In this document: piece after piece, positions 1-7,853 of the stretch
How positions within the stretch are numbered: the stretch's first letter is position 1
Layout of the letters: each line of letters starts with the position of its first letter
Assembly: GCF_022317005.1 (NCBI RefSeq)
Contig: NZ_CP081006.1
Span: 868,001 to 932,000, forward strand
DNA length: 64,000 nucleotides
Source of the DNA: Mycobacterium sp. IDR2000157661
GTDB taxonomy: Bacteria; Actinomycetota; Actinomycetes; Mycobacteriales; Mycobacteriaceae
Direction: 5' to 3'
The notes under the pieces: generated by a model
Database searches by the model: none
The model's input: the letters and a program-made list of their open reading frames with translations, nothing else
What the model was told of the DNA's origin: nothing
Made by a program: the position numbers and the translations under genes

Positions 1-795
1 GCGGGCGCCGTCGAGCTCGCCGCCGTTGAGCCAGGCGCGCACGAAGCGCCCGTAGTCGGCGATCGTCCCGTAGGACCCGTGGCCGGCGGCGTCCCACTCG
101 GACTCGGCGGGCAGGTCGAGGTCCGTCGCGACCAGGCTGCCGTCCGGCGCCCGGAAGCGGACGGGCAGCAGCCGTGCGCGCTGCTCGTCGCTGGGGGTGA
201 ACGTCGAGTCCGTCATGCCCAGCGGCTCGTAGACGTGCTCGGCGAGGTAGTCGGCGAGCGTCTGGCCGCTGACGGCCTCGACGACCATGCCGACCCAGTC
301 GGTGCTGACGCCGTACTCCCACACCGTGCCGGGATCGTGCACCAGCGGCGCGCTGAGGCTCTGCTTGCGGCCCTCGAGCGGGTTGGGGAAGTCCTTCTCG
401 GTGCAGTAGGTGAAGAGCTTTTCGTTGAGGAAGTGGTAGCCACAGCCGGCCGTGTGGTTCATCAGCTGCCGGATGGTGGCCTGCGTGCTGGGTGGCCGCA
501 GGACCGGTTCGCCGTCCTCGAAGCCGTCGAGCACCTGGAGCTCGCCGAACTCGGGCACGACCGACGCGACGGTCGCGTCGAGCTGCAAGCGGCCCTGCTC
601 GACGAGCTGCAGCGCGGCGGTGCTGGCGACGGCCTTGGTCATCGACGCGTTGCGGAACATGGTGTCGGGCTTGGCCTCTCCGGCTGCGCCCTGGTACAGG
701 ACGCCGTCGCGGCCGACCACGGTGGCGGCGACCCCGTGCAGCGACCCGTCGGCGGTCACCCCGTTCAGCAGATCGTCGATTCGCTCGAATCCCAT
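1..795 (-). CDS. Serine hydrolase of the beta-lactamase/class C esterase family (3' end off the left edge)
   Basis: The frame is open from an ATG at 793-795 to base 1, giving 265 codons with no stop, so the C-terminus lies outside the window. Near residue 50 is the SMTK tetrad (SxxK: nucleophile Ser and general-base Lys). Further on, WEYGVST is the usual place for the YxN motif; Y-x-V replaces Y-x-N, as in EstB-type family VIII esterases. No signal peptide is visible. The family includes penicillin-binding-protein-like hydrolases, esterases and true beta-lactamases, so the substrate is unknown. It is transcribed away from the decayed gene that begins near 912. Confidence 0.85.
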   Translation of the reverse strand, partial: MGFERIDDLLNGVTADGSLHGVAATVVGRDGVLYQGAAGEAKPDTMFRNASMTKAVASTAALQLVEQGRLQLDATVASVVPEFGELQVLDGFEDGEPVLRPPSTQATIRQLMNHTAGCGYHFLNEKLFTYCTEKDFPNPLEGRKQSLSAPLVHDPGTVWEYGVSTDWVGMVVEAVSGQTLADYLAEHVYEPLGMTDSTFTPSDEQRARLLPVRFRAPDGSLVATDLDLPAESEWDAAGHGSYGTIADYGRFVRAWLNGGELDGAR

Positions 796-911
796 CTCCA
801 GCTCCTTTGCTTTCGGGGATATGGAGCCATCATCGCATGGGGCGCGGCGGCGACTCCTTCTCTTGTGCGATGACTCTGCGTCCATGGCGCAAAATCGGCG
901 AGGTGACCGCC

Positions 912-1600
912 GTGAGCGCAGTCTCAGTCGGCGCGAGCCCTGCGTCCGCCGTGCAGGCCACATTCTCCGACGTCGTGCCCGCCTCCCCGATCCACGGGCG
1001 CGACATCGAGTTGCCGGGCGCGAAGGTGCTCGGCGGTCCGCGCGGGCGCAAGCACGCGTTCCGGCCGGCGTCGGTGGTCGGCGGAATGGTGTTGTGGCGC
1101 GAGGTGGCCGAGCGGATGGCCGACGGGCAGCGAGGCGTGGACTTCATCGCCGTCGACGGCGGCGAGGGCGGCACCGGCGCTGCGCCGCTCGTGTTCGCCG
1201 ATCACGTGTCCTTCCCGTTCCGGGTCGGCTTCGCTCACGTCTACGGGCTGTTCACGCAGGCGGGGCTGAGCGACCGGCCACGTGGATCGGGTCGGGCAAG
1301 CTGGGCCTGCCGGGCAACGCGCTCGGGTGCATCCAGGCGCAGAAGTGCCACACCGACCACTGCCCGACCGGTGTGGCGACGCAGAACCCGTGGCTGGCGC
1401 GCGGTCTCGATCCGGGGCAGAAGTCGCACCGGCTGGCCAATTACGCTCTGACGCTAAGCCGCGATTTATTGAAGGTGTCGGAGGCGGCGGGCGTCCGGCA
1501 CCCCGCGATGCTAGGCCCCAACGTGTCGAGATCCTCGATGGCGATCGCGGACATCGGCCGCTCACCGAGGTGTGCTGTTACCAAAACGGCTGGGGCGTAG
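912..1600 (+). pseudogene. Decayed FMN-binding glutamate-synthase-like protein
   Basis: Two successive frames together encode parts of the GltB-type synthase fold. The first frame carries VDGGEGGTGAAP and FADHVSFPFR. The second, entered near 1277-1285, carries IGSGKLGLPGNA and then GCIQAQKCHTDHCPTG, the cysteine-rich segment that binds the 3Fe-4S cluster in the family. Besides the frameshift, the segment between GNA and GCIQ is far shorter than in intact relatives, where a stretch containing the FMN-phosphate-binding loop is expected, so an internal deletion is likely. The N-terminal half of the domain is also missing. The gene is almost certainly non-functional. Confidence 0.75.
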
Positions 1601-1734
1601 CGGGATCCGAGATCGTGCACGACATCAACAGCTGCAGGTGACCCAAGATCCGAACCAAGCGACGGAGTGAGCGGGCAGAGCGGAGTTGGGGCGGCGTACT
1701 CAAGGGTGACGCACGAGCGAGCCGCGGCTGGCGG

Positions 1735-2151
1735 CTAAGAGGTGCCGTCGAGGTCGGGTGTCCGCACAGCGCGGTTCACGGCCCGCACATACAATTCGAA
1801 CACCCGCGGCGACGTCTGCGCGGGGTCGAATTCGTCGGGTGCCTCGTCGGTGTCGGACTCGTCGTCCTCCGTTTCCCAGTCCATGTCCATCAAACACAGC
1901 GTGTCGAAATCACGCTGGACGCACCTGATGGCGCGCTGCACGTCACACCAGTGCTCGTGCATGCACCGGGCCACCACGCTTTCACACACCGAGCCAACCA
2001 AGGGAATGTGCTCAGCGAGTTCTCCGCCACGGTAGCGGACGAGCGTGACGTCACTGAAGGCGTATCCAGGGTCGTCGAGGGCAACCTCCGTGATGACGTG
2101 AACGACTCCCGCCCCTTCGATCGGAATCTCGGTATGGAGCCGAATCGGCGG
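1735..2151 (-). pseudogene. Headless hypothetical gene
   Basis: The frame reads as coding-like protein from 2151 to the TAG at 1735-1737 and contains ESVVARCMHEHWCDVQ and a very acidic stretch (DWETEDDESDTDEAPDE). It is closed upstream by a TAG at 2152-2154. Between that stop and the TTG at 1999-2001 there is no ATG or GTG, yet the residues there look as ordered as the rest. This suggests that the original 5' end was lost. If TTG is used the product is 88 residues. I do not recognise the family. Confidence 0.35.
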
Positions 2152-2254
2152 CTAGTATATGTTGCTGACACGAGCTAGATCGCGATCCAAAGTCGGGAAG
2201 ATAATGGTAGCTGCCTGCATATATCCATTATAGTGACCAACTCCGACAACGATC

Positions 2255-2272
2255 CGGCTAGTTTGCTAGCCG
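2255..2272. repeat. Perfect 7-bp hairpin
   Basis: CGGCTAG, a four-base loop TTTG, then CTAGCCG. The surrounding 2155-2361 stretch has no convincing gene and is A/T-rich for this genome. There is no T-tract, so a classical intrinsic terminator is not supported; an operator or processing site is possible. Confidence 0.5.
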
Positions 2273-2361
2273 TGAATTCCGACAGGACATAGGGTCAGGT
2301 CGTCGATGTCGGGAGAGGAACGCACTACGCCGAGCCACTTGCCGCGCTGGCAGGGGGAACC

Positions 2362-2652
2362 GTGTCGCATCGGAACGAACCACTGAAGGTCGATCCGACA
2401 GAGCTCCGGATGACGGCCGATCAGCTCGAGGGCCACGCGGGTGGTTTTCGGGCAGCGCATCAAGCGGCACAGTCCTGGGCGAGCGGGGTCGCTCTCGGAA
2501 CGGGAGCGGCGGCCGATGGTGCGACTCATGGGTCGAGCCCGCCCGCACGCAGTAGCGGTTCGATCGCTGCAATTGCCTGGCGCACCCTAAGGTTGCGGTC
2601 GCCCGACACCTCGATCCATGGAACCGTCACCGCCGCAAGGAGTTGCCGGTAG
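2362..2652 (+). pseudogene. Possible ESX/type VII secretion target fragment (EspC-like N-terminus)
   Basis: A GTG at 2362 follows a purine-rich CAGGGGGAA. The first ~45 residues (LKVDPTELRMTADQLEGHA, then an Ala-rich stretch) resemble the opening of the EspC-like secretion-target family, which begins with a conserved L-x-V-D-P and a long helix. From about 2526 the frame runs antisense through the 3' end of nadR and becomes low-complexity, so only the first half is believable. It is probably a truncated remnant. No WXG motif is visible. The assignment is tentative. Confidence 0.3.
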
Positions 2653-3524
2653 CGGTCGTGCATCGCGCGGCGCTGTTCACCGTCGTGCCGCAGGCCGGTT
2701 GAGTCTTGAACGAACGGTGTATCGACGCCGCACAGAATGTAGAGGTGGTACGTGCGCCGCAGCGCGCGTTCGAAGAGCCGACTGTCGGTGGTGCCGAGAT
2801 AAACCTCGTGGAAGACCGCAGTGACGAGCGGATTGGTGTCGCACACCAGAACCGGGCCTGACCAGCGCGCGGCGTCATCCTCGATTCGCTCCTGCACTTC
2901 AGTGATGAGCTCGAAGTCTCGGGTCGACCAGCGGTACCGCTGAGGCTCGGGCATTGCCTCGGTGAAATGTCGCCCGAACTCCGGTACGGCAACGGTGCCG
3001 AGGCGACACGCGAGATCGTCGGCGAGTGTTGTCTTGCCGGTGGATTCGGCGCCGACCACGCTGACGCGCTGGACGTAGTGGGCCCGCACTGGCGGGTCGA
3101 GCCGGTCGAGGTGCGCCAGCGGCGCGGCCCGCACGGCCGTACCGGAGAGACCGCCGGGTTCCCGTTCGCCGTAATCGTGGACGCACCCGAGCGCCTGTGC
3201 ATAGGCGTCGCCATAGTCCTCGCCGGTGAACACCACGTCGGGTGCTCGTCCGAGCAGTTCGAGAGTGATCGCCGCCCACCCGGCGCTGTCGTCGTCGGCG
3301 ACGTCGTAGCGATCGCCGTCGACAGTAAGCACTTTCGCCCGAATGCCCAGCCCACTGCATGTCTCGTCGATCCAGGCGGCGCGCCGCTCGACAGGGATCT
3401 GGTGCCAGCCGGCGTCGCAGACGATGATGTCCAGTTCGTCGACACGGCGCGCGGCCCGTTCAATCAACGCGCGGTGGCCGTGGTGAAACGGGAGGAACTT
3501 GCCGATGACGAGGCCCCGCGTCAC
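2526..3524 (-). CDS. nadR: Bifunctional NMN adenylyltransferase / nicotinamide riboside kinase NadR
   Basis: 332 residues. The N-terminal nucleotidyltransferase domain has GKFLPFHHGH (residues ~8-17, the HxGH active-site motif) and SGTAVR (~127-132). The C-terminal kinase domain has the P-loop GAESTGKT (~158-165). In the family the kinase phosphorylates nicotinamide riboside to NMN and the adenylyltransferase makes NAD. There is no N-terminal HTH, so unlike the enterobacterial protein this one should not be a repressor. The ATG overlaps the stop of the upstream transporter gene by four bases (ATGA at 3521-3524), so salvage enzyme and riboside importer are translationally coupled. Confidence 0.93.
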   Translation of the reverse strand: MTRGLVIGKFLPFHHGHRALIERAARRVDELDIIVCDAGWHQIPVERRAAWIDETCSGLGIRAKVLTVDGDRYDVADDDSAGWAAITLELLGRAPDVVFTGEDYGDAYAQALGCVHDYGEREPGGLSGTAVRAAPLAHLDRLDPPVRAHYVQRVSVVGAESTGKTTLADDLACRLGTVAVPEFGRHFTEAMPEPQRYRWSTRDFELITEVQERIEDDAARWSGPVLVCDTNPLVTAVFHEVYLGTTDSRLFERALRRTYHLYILCGVDTPFVQDSTGLRHDGEQRRAMHDRYRQLLAAVTVPWIEVSGDRNLRVRQAIAAIEPLLRAGGLDP

Positions 3525-4183
3525 CGCAGCGCGTCCTCGGCTTCACCGGCGGGTCTTTGCTCAGGCAGCATTGCCCGCCAATCGATTGCAGCCTTGGTCG
3601 ACATGGCAAGTAGCACCGCATAGAGGCCTGCCGACAAGTAGAGGTCTCGTGTGGTGAACAGAGCGATGTAGCCGACGTCGATGACGATCCACAGATACCA
3701 GGTCTCGAGGCGCTTCCGAATCAACAGATAGAGCGCTCCCAGCGAGCCGGCGGTGAGCAGAGCGTCCCACAGCGGAGCCGAGCCGCCAACCTCGATCAGC
3801 CACGCTCGAATCGCCAATGTTCCGAGGACGATTGACGCGAGCACCACAGCGAGCTGGCGGGTGGAGGCCCGGTGAACGTCGGCCTCGTCTGCCTGTTTAT
3901 CGCCGCGCCACCACGCATAGAGTCCCGAGACGCTGAAGGCGATGAAGACGACCTGCAGGCCCGCATCGGCGTAGAGGGCGTGGTCCCAGAAGATAACGAA
4001 GTAGATCCCGGTGGAGACGATCCCGGTCCCCCAGGTCCAGATCGACTTGCGCACCGCGAACCATACCGAGAGCGCATACAGCACGACGGCGAACACTTCG
4101 GGCCACCCCGACGGGCCATAGCCTCCCAGTAGCTTGAACTGGTAGACGGCTGCTAACACCGCCGTCGCCCCGACGAAGGACAT
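3521..4183 (-). CDS. pnuC: Nicotinamide riboside transporter PnuC
   Basis: A polytopic inner-membrane protein with the PnuC pattern of hydrophobic helices, an aromatic-rich segment (SIWTWGTGIVSTGIYF) and WYLWIVIDVGYIALF near the end. PnuC proteins facilitate uptake of nicotinamide riboside, which the coupled NadR then traps by phosphorylation. I chose the ATG at 4183 (220 residues) because the 58 residues of the longer frame starting at 4357 are polar and unlike a transporter N-terminus. No good Shine-Dalgarno precedes 4183, so the start is uncertain. A loop rich in D/E/K separates the two halves. Confidence 0.85.
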   Translation of the reverse strand: MSFVGATAVLAAVYQFKLLGGYGPSGWPEVFAVVLYALSVWFAVRKSIWTWGTGIVSTGIYFVIFWDHALYADAGLQVVFIAFSVSGLYAWWRGDKQADEADVHRASTRQLAVVLASIVLGTLAIRAWLIEVGGSAPLWDALLTAGSLGALYLLIRKRLETWYLWIVIDVGYIALFTTRDLYLSAGLYAVLLAMSTKAAIDWRAMLPEQRPAGEAEDALR

Positions 4184-4360
4184 GCCGGGGAGGGTAGGAC
4201 GAAATCTGCGGATGACGCCAGGCCGCCGGTTCGCCGGGTCGTCACTGGCTGTTGTCCGCTCGTTGGCGGCTCCCACCGCACGATTAGACCATGCGGCAGT
4301 GACGGGGTTGTCGGTTGCCGAAATAGAACTCGGTTTACCTCGACGGGTCGACCTCACAAC

Positions 4361-4505
4361 AGCCGTTTCGCGGCTTGCTGATCTGAGGCGCGTCGCACTG
4401 CGCGGTCGACCGCCGTGCTGTCACGCCGGGCCGTCACGCTCAACCGCTGTGCCTCATCCCGGTTGTCGGCGAGCGCATGGACCCGCGCCGCCAGATCGCC
4501 GAGTG
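4361..4505 (-). pseudogene. Diverged copy of the 3' end of the 7854-8744 gene
   Basis: These 145 bases align without gaps, at a constant offset of 3500, to 7861-8005, the region encoding the C-terminal coiled coil of the membrane protein at 7854-8744. Shared runs include agccgttt, cacgctcaaccgctg and gcc(g)gccagatc. Many substitutions and the lack of the rest of the gene show that it is a relic. It abuts the DUF3375 relic directly. Confidence 0.7.
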
Positions 4506-4507
4506 CC

Positions 4508-4636
4508 TACGGCGGCGATCTCGGCATCGAGTTCGTCACGGCGCCGGTGTAATTCGGCCAGCCGGACTTCGGGCTGGGCTTCGGTTCCGTGCACGATCTG
4601 GCGCAGCAGCTCAGGCAGCAGTCTGGCCAATGCCAG
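4508..4636 (-). pseudogene. Fragment of a DUF3375 (Wadjet JetA-like) protein
   Basis: On the minus strand one frame reads LLPELLRQIVHGTEAQ followed by PEVRLAELHRRRDELDAEIA. This matches my recollection of the DUF3375 family consensus (LLRQMVEGTE, then P-EVRLAELERRRAEIDAEIA). DUF3375 is the JetA component of the Wadjet/EptABCD anti-plasmid condensin-like system. Only about 43 residues survive, and no jetB, jetC or jetD is present nearby. The assignment rests on motif memory, not on a search. Confidence 0.55.
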
Positions 4637-4780
4637 TGCTGTGTTTTTTGGCGTTTGGCGAGGAATAGATAGACGTCAGAACTCCCCCTCCGCCGGCGTG
4701 CTGGCCGACGAAACACGGCACCGGGTGCTGAAAGCAATCAAGAAGCACTGGTCGCAGCGGCAAGCACCCGACCGAGCCGG

Positions 4781-4965
4781 GTGAACCGGCAGCAACTCGC
4801 CCACCTGCTCCGTGCGGCGCGCACAGTCGCAGGTGATCCGAAAGTCCTTGTACTGGGGTCACAGTCGATCCTGGAATCGTTCGATGAAGACGGCACTTCT
4901 TCCGGAGGCCACTGCCTCCATCGAAGCCGATATTGCGTTTCTTAACGATCCAGATCGGCAATGCG
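4781..4965 (+). pseudogene. Frameshifted AbiEii/DUF6036-like nucleotidyltransferase fragment
   Basis: A GTG at 4781 opens NRQQLAHLLRAARTVAGDP, then VLVLGSQSILESFDED (GSQ is the nucleotidyltransferase-fold G-S motif). The frame then jumps by +1 near 4885-4895 to LPEATASIEADIAFLNDPD, which is how the intact family continues. The first frame stops at 4943-4945 and the rest of the protein is absent. The intact family comprises small nucleotidyltransferases related to AbiEii-type toxin or antitoxin components. The gene is clearly broken. Confidence 0.65.
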
Positions 4966-5050
4966 TGGTGTCTCACGTCGTGTCATCTGAGTTCCGTCTC
5001 AGATTCGTGTCATTTCTTCGGAAGCAGCCCAGACGGCCCGGCTCGGTGGT

Positions 5051-6217
5051 TCAGGCATTGGTTCGGAGGTAGGCCGCGAACCCTGGAATGGTGAACCGAA
5101 GCTTCCCGTGTCCAACCGCCTCGATGTAGCCCCGGTCGATCAGCTGCTGCCGAGGCCTACTCACAGCTGTGGTCGCCACACCGAGTTCGGCGGCGATCGC
5201 CGCGCGCTCCACCGGCCCATCCCCGACTGCTGCCATAGCTGCCAGGAACCGCTGCTGCTCGGACGTGACGCGGGCCAGACGGGTGCGGAACAACCCCCTC
5301 ATGCGGTCCTCAATCTCCTCCTCGGCCCGCCGTACGTGGCCGATCTTGATCGTGCTCCCTGAGTTGGGTCGTGCGACCTCCCACGTGGCATCGCCGATCA
5401 GCTGCACCTTGTGCGGGTAGCCAGCAGCGAGCTCGATTGCCGCGATGATGGCCTCGTCAGTCCATGTGACCTCGTGATGCTGTGCGGGCAACCGGATCGC
5501 CTCGGCAACGGCAACCTCGCTCAGCAGACCGAGTTCGACGAACCGTGACCGCTCGCCGAACGTGGCTGCCTCGGTCACCGCCGGCGGCAACGAGGGCAAC
5601 CCGGCAGCGATGACCGCGACCGGAGTCGCGTCCGGGGCACCATCAAAGTGCTGCAGCCCGATCAGAAGACTCTTGCGGTCTCCCAACTGTGCTTCCTGGA
5701 ACTCGTCGACGAACACGACCAGCCCCTTCGCGTCGTGGTTGCGGCCGAACCGGCCCGCATCCTCGAGCAACTTTTCGAGCACCGCCGAACCCGGCGACAG
5801 CTTGTCGTCGGCGGAAAGGGTCGCGCCGACCTTGACACCTGGGATCCCAAACTCGACCTGGACCTGGGCCAGTCGGTGCAGCAGCGCGTTCGCCCGCTCC
5901 CCGAAGGAATGCTCCTTGACCGCCACGCTCAACTCCTGCGCCAGATCGGGCGACATCGGACGGTCATCACGTCCAGTGATCCACGCGGTGAGGAACCCCT
6001 CAGAGATCGCGTCGCGCTGAGCCATGCGCAACAACGAAGTCTTCCCCAGGCCCCGCGGAGCGTGGAAGGCCAGCAGCGGTCCGCCGGAACGCCCAAGCAT
6101 GCTCAGCCGTGACACCTTGTCACGGATCAGATCGCGCTCGCGGCCGCGGCCGGCCAGGTACTCCGGCAATGAGCCGGGTGCGTACGGGCTCGGCTCCATC
6201 GATCCCACCTTACGCAT
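5051..6217 (-). CDS. Stand-alone AAA/Orc1-like ATPase with C-terminal winged helix
   Basis: 388 residues. Walker A is APRGLGKTS (~53-61), Walker B VFVDEFQ (~168-174), and a sensor-like IAAGLPSLP follows. A lid-like helical domain precedes a C-terminal segment (~320-388: AIAAELGV, VSRPRQQLIDRGYI) that reads as a winged helix. This is the 'ATP-binding protein' type of the STAND/Orc1 superfamily. Such genes are common in accessory regions, where they act as DNA-binding switches or defence ATPases; the role here is unknown. ATG at 6217 is used; a second ATG lies at 6199. The promoter carries a long inverted repeat. Confidence 0.85.
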   Translation of the reverse strand: MRKVGSMEPSPYAPGSLPEYLAGRGRERDLIRDKVSRLSMLGRSGGPLLAFHAPRGLGKTSLLRMAQRDAISEGFLTAWITGRDDRPMSPDLAQELSVAVKEHSFGERANALLHRLAQVQVEFGIPGVKVGATLSADDKLSPGSAVLEKLLEDAGRFGRNHDAKGLVVFVDEFQEAQLGDRKSLLIGLQHFDGAPDATPVAVIAAGLPSLPPAVTEAATFGERSRFVELGLLSEVAVAEAIRLPAQHHEVTWTDEAIIAAIELAAGYPHKVQLIGDATWEVARPNSGSTIKIGHVRRAEEEIEDRMRGLFRTRLARVTSEQQRFLAAMAAVGDGPVERAAIAAELGVATTAVSRPRQQLIDRGYIEAVGHGKLRFTIPGFAAYLRTNA

Positions 6218-6256
6218 AGGTCTGTATAACTCACCCCGAAGTATACGGACCTATAC
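6214..6256. promoter_or_regulatory. Inverted repeat over the promoter and start of the AAA ATPase gene
   Basis: Left arm GCATAGGTCTGTATAAC (6214-6230) and right arm GTATACGGACCTATAC (6241-6256) are near-perfect inverted copies separated by 10 bp. The left arm contains the ATG. On the minus strand a TATACT (6240-6245) lies between and partly inside the arms and could be the -10. An operator for a dimeric repressor, possibly the gene's own winged helix, is the simplest reading. Confidence 0.55.
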
Positions 6257-6341
6257 GGCGGTCGGACGACCAGCGTGGTGTCGAAACCATTTTGCGCGGC
6301 GCACGCATTTCAAGGTGTAGGAGAGCTTTACCGGCAGTTCC

Positions 6342-6551
6342 CTACGGCGTGACCCAGCAGTGAAACAGCGGCATCCCCTCCCAGGGACCGCCGCGGGCGA
6401 CCACGACGACGGCATGCGGTCGGTCGAAGGTGACCTCGACGCGGTGGATGGTGCGCTCGACGAACTGCGGGGCGCCCGTCGTCATCACCAAGGCTGTGAC
6501 GGCGGCGGCCTCGAACCCGTTCTCGTCGTGGGCCGTTGTGGCCGCCTGCAC
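6342..6551 (-). pseudogene. C-terminal remnant of a serpin
   Basis: 69 residues beginning GTG immediately after the TGA of the upstream gene. HDENGFEAAAVTALVM matches the hinge and reactive-centre-loop region of serpins (D-E-x-G-x-E-A-A-A-x-T-A). VTFDRPHAVVVV, then MPLFHCWVTP, matches the final beta strands (F-x-x-x-R-P-F... G-x-x-L-F-x-G-x-V). Serpins are about 370 residues, so five-sixths of the protein is missing and it cannot fold as an inhibitor. Confidence 0.6.
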
Positions 6552-6851
6552 TCATTTGGTCGGCCCGGCGAGTTCAGACACAGCCTCTTTCAGTGACGCG
6601 GTGACGAGGCTGGCGGTGTCCGGGCGGGTCGTCGTCGTCCACGTGGAATCGTCATTTCGGCCAATGGTTTTGCGCTGACCGCACGTCACGCACTCGGTGG
6701 TCCAGTCGCCCGGCATCACGCAGCACCCGCCCAGTGCGAGGTCCGGCCGGCGGTCTGCTTCCTCGAACAACTCTGGGGTGGGCATTCCGTGGACCTTGTG
6801 GTGCAGCGCGGTCGATCCGCATCGGCCGCAGGCGGGACTCTCGTTCGTCAT
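6552..6851 (-). CDS. Small zinc-ribbon protein of unknown function
   Basis: 99 residues from an ATG at 6851. Two CxxC pairs are visible, CGRCGS near the start and CVTCGQ in the middle, and between them lies MPTPELFEEADRR, then GGCCVMPGD. This arrangement is shared by a widespread family of short hypothetical proteins with a P-S/T-P-E-L-F segment and GGCC(V/I). It probably binds one zinc. The TGA is followed directly by the GTG of the serpin remnant. No function is assigned. Confidence 0.7.
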   Translation of the reverse strand: MTNESPACGRCGSTALHHKVHGMPTPELFEEADRRPDLALGGCCVMPGDWTTECVTCGQRKTIGRNDDSTWTTTTRPDTASLVTASLKEAVSELAGPTK

Positions 6852-7080
6852 GGCTGGCAGGTTAGCTCGCCGCACCGACAGCCAGGCCGCAGAGAGATTT
6901 GAGCCGATGTCAGCCCGCAGAAGTAGCCTGCACACAGCTCTCGAGCGGACGACTGTTCGGGTACCTGGCCCGTCGTCCCGGCAACCGCGCCACCATCGCA
7001 CGGTGCCCCAGGGGAAGAGCCGGCACCATCGGGGTGCAAGCGGTGGACGTTCGGGTGCAGCGTCGCCGGGACGGTGAGTG

Positions 7081-7686
7081 ATGAACAGGTCTAATAGTGC
7101 CGCGGATGACGCGGTGCGAGAACGCGTTACGCAGCTGTCGGTTCATATCCCCTGTGGGCAGATTCGCGGTCCGATCGGACCGTTGCAGCGGTCGGGGTCC
7201 ACCTCGTACGGCCGCTGGCAGTCCTGCGTCGACGAGGATGCACCGCAGAAGTGGGCCGGGTGCGACGTTTCTCGTGAATTCGATCTGTGCGTCATCTGTT
7301 TCAGGGCCACCGCGGGCGGCACGTCGCGCTGGGCGTGGCTGGCCTGTGAGGACTGCCGCACCATCAACGACCGGATCGGATCGCGTTGGGGGTTCCGACC
7401 CTTCGCCCTGGGCAGGCATAGCCTGATGAACGGCGTCGGCGTCGCGCTCAGCAGCACCGAGGAGGCGCAACGGGAGCAGATCGACAGACTCGTCGAGTTT
7501 GTCCGGAGCCGTGATGGCCTGAGGGGTTGGCACAGTCGCGAGTACGCCCGGTTGGCGAGTCGCTTCGACCCACTCGCCGATATTCCGCTGCGAAGATGGC
7601 AGGAACAGTGGCCGCCGGGACGAGACGCATCCGAAGACGCTTTCACTCGGCTCTTCGGCGGGTCCTGGCCGCTACCGCCGATCTGA
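7081..7686 (+). CDS. Hypothetical protein with a CxxC...CxxC zinc-ribbon core
   Basis: 201 residues from ATG 7081; the adjacent GTG at 7078 is an alternative, with GGGACGGTGAG just upstream. CVIC and CEDC, about 25 residues apart, form a likely treble-clef or ribbon. The rest (RDGLRGWHSREYARLASRF, then FTRLFGGSWPLPP) is unfamiliar. It has no signal peptide or membrane segment. Codon use looks normal for the genome. A function cannot be given. Confidence 0.6.
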   Translation: MNRSNSAADDAVRERVTQLSVHIPCGQIRGPIGPLQRSGSTSYGRWQSCVDEDAPQKWAGCDVSREFDLCVICFRATAGGTSRWAWLACEDCRTINDRIGSRWGFRPFALGRHSLMNGVGVALSSTEEAQREQIDRLVEFVRSRDGLRGWHSREYARLASRFDPLADIPLRRWQEQWPPGRDASEDAFTRLFGGSWPLPPI

Positions 7687-7853
7687 ACCCGGCACCCATA
7701 CCCCTTCATCTTGCCGAGCAACGGTCACAGTGCCCCGCGGGCATCGCTTTCCGCCAGGGCTGGGCGTCGCGGAAGGTCTTCGCGGGCTGGGCGATGAATG
7801 ACCGCATCGAACGTTTCCGACGGCGACAAGTTCCCCTCCATCGCCGTGTCGGT

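Noticed and set aside
2255..2272. Intrinsic terminator
   Set aside because: The hairpin is followed by GTGAATTCC rather than a T-run on either strand.
7700..7850. Possible RfbA C-terminal fragment (CPAGIAFRQGWAS)
   Set aside because: Only about 13 residues resemble the dTDP-glucose synthase motif; too short to support.
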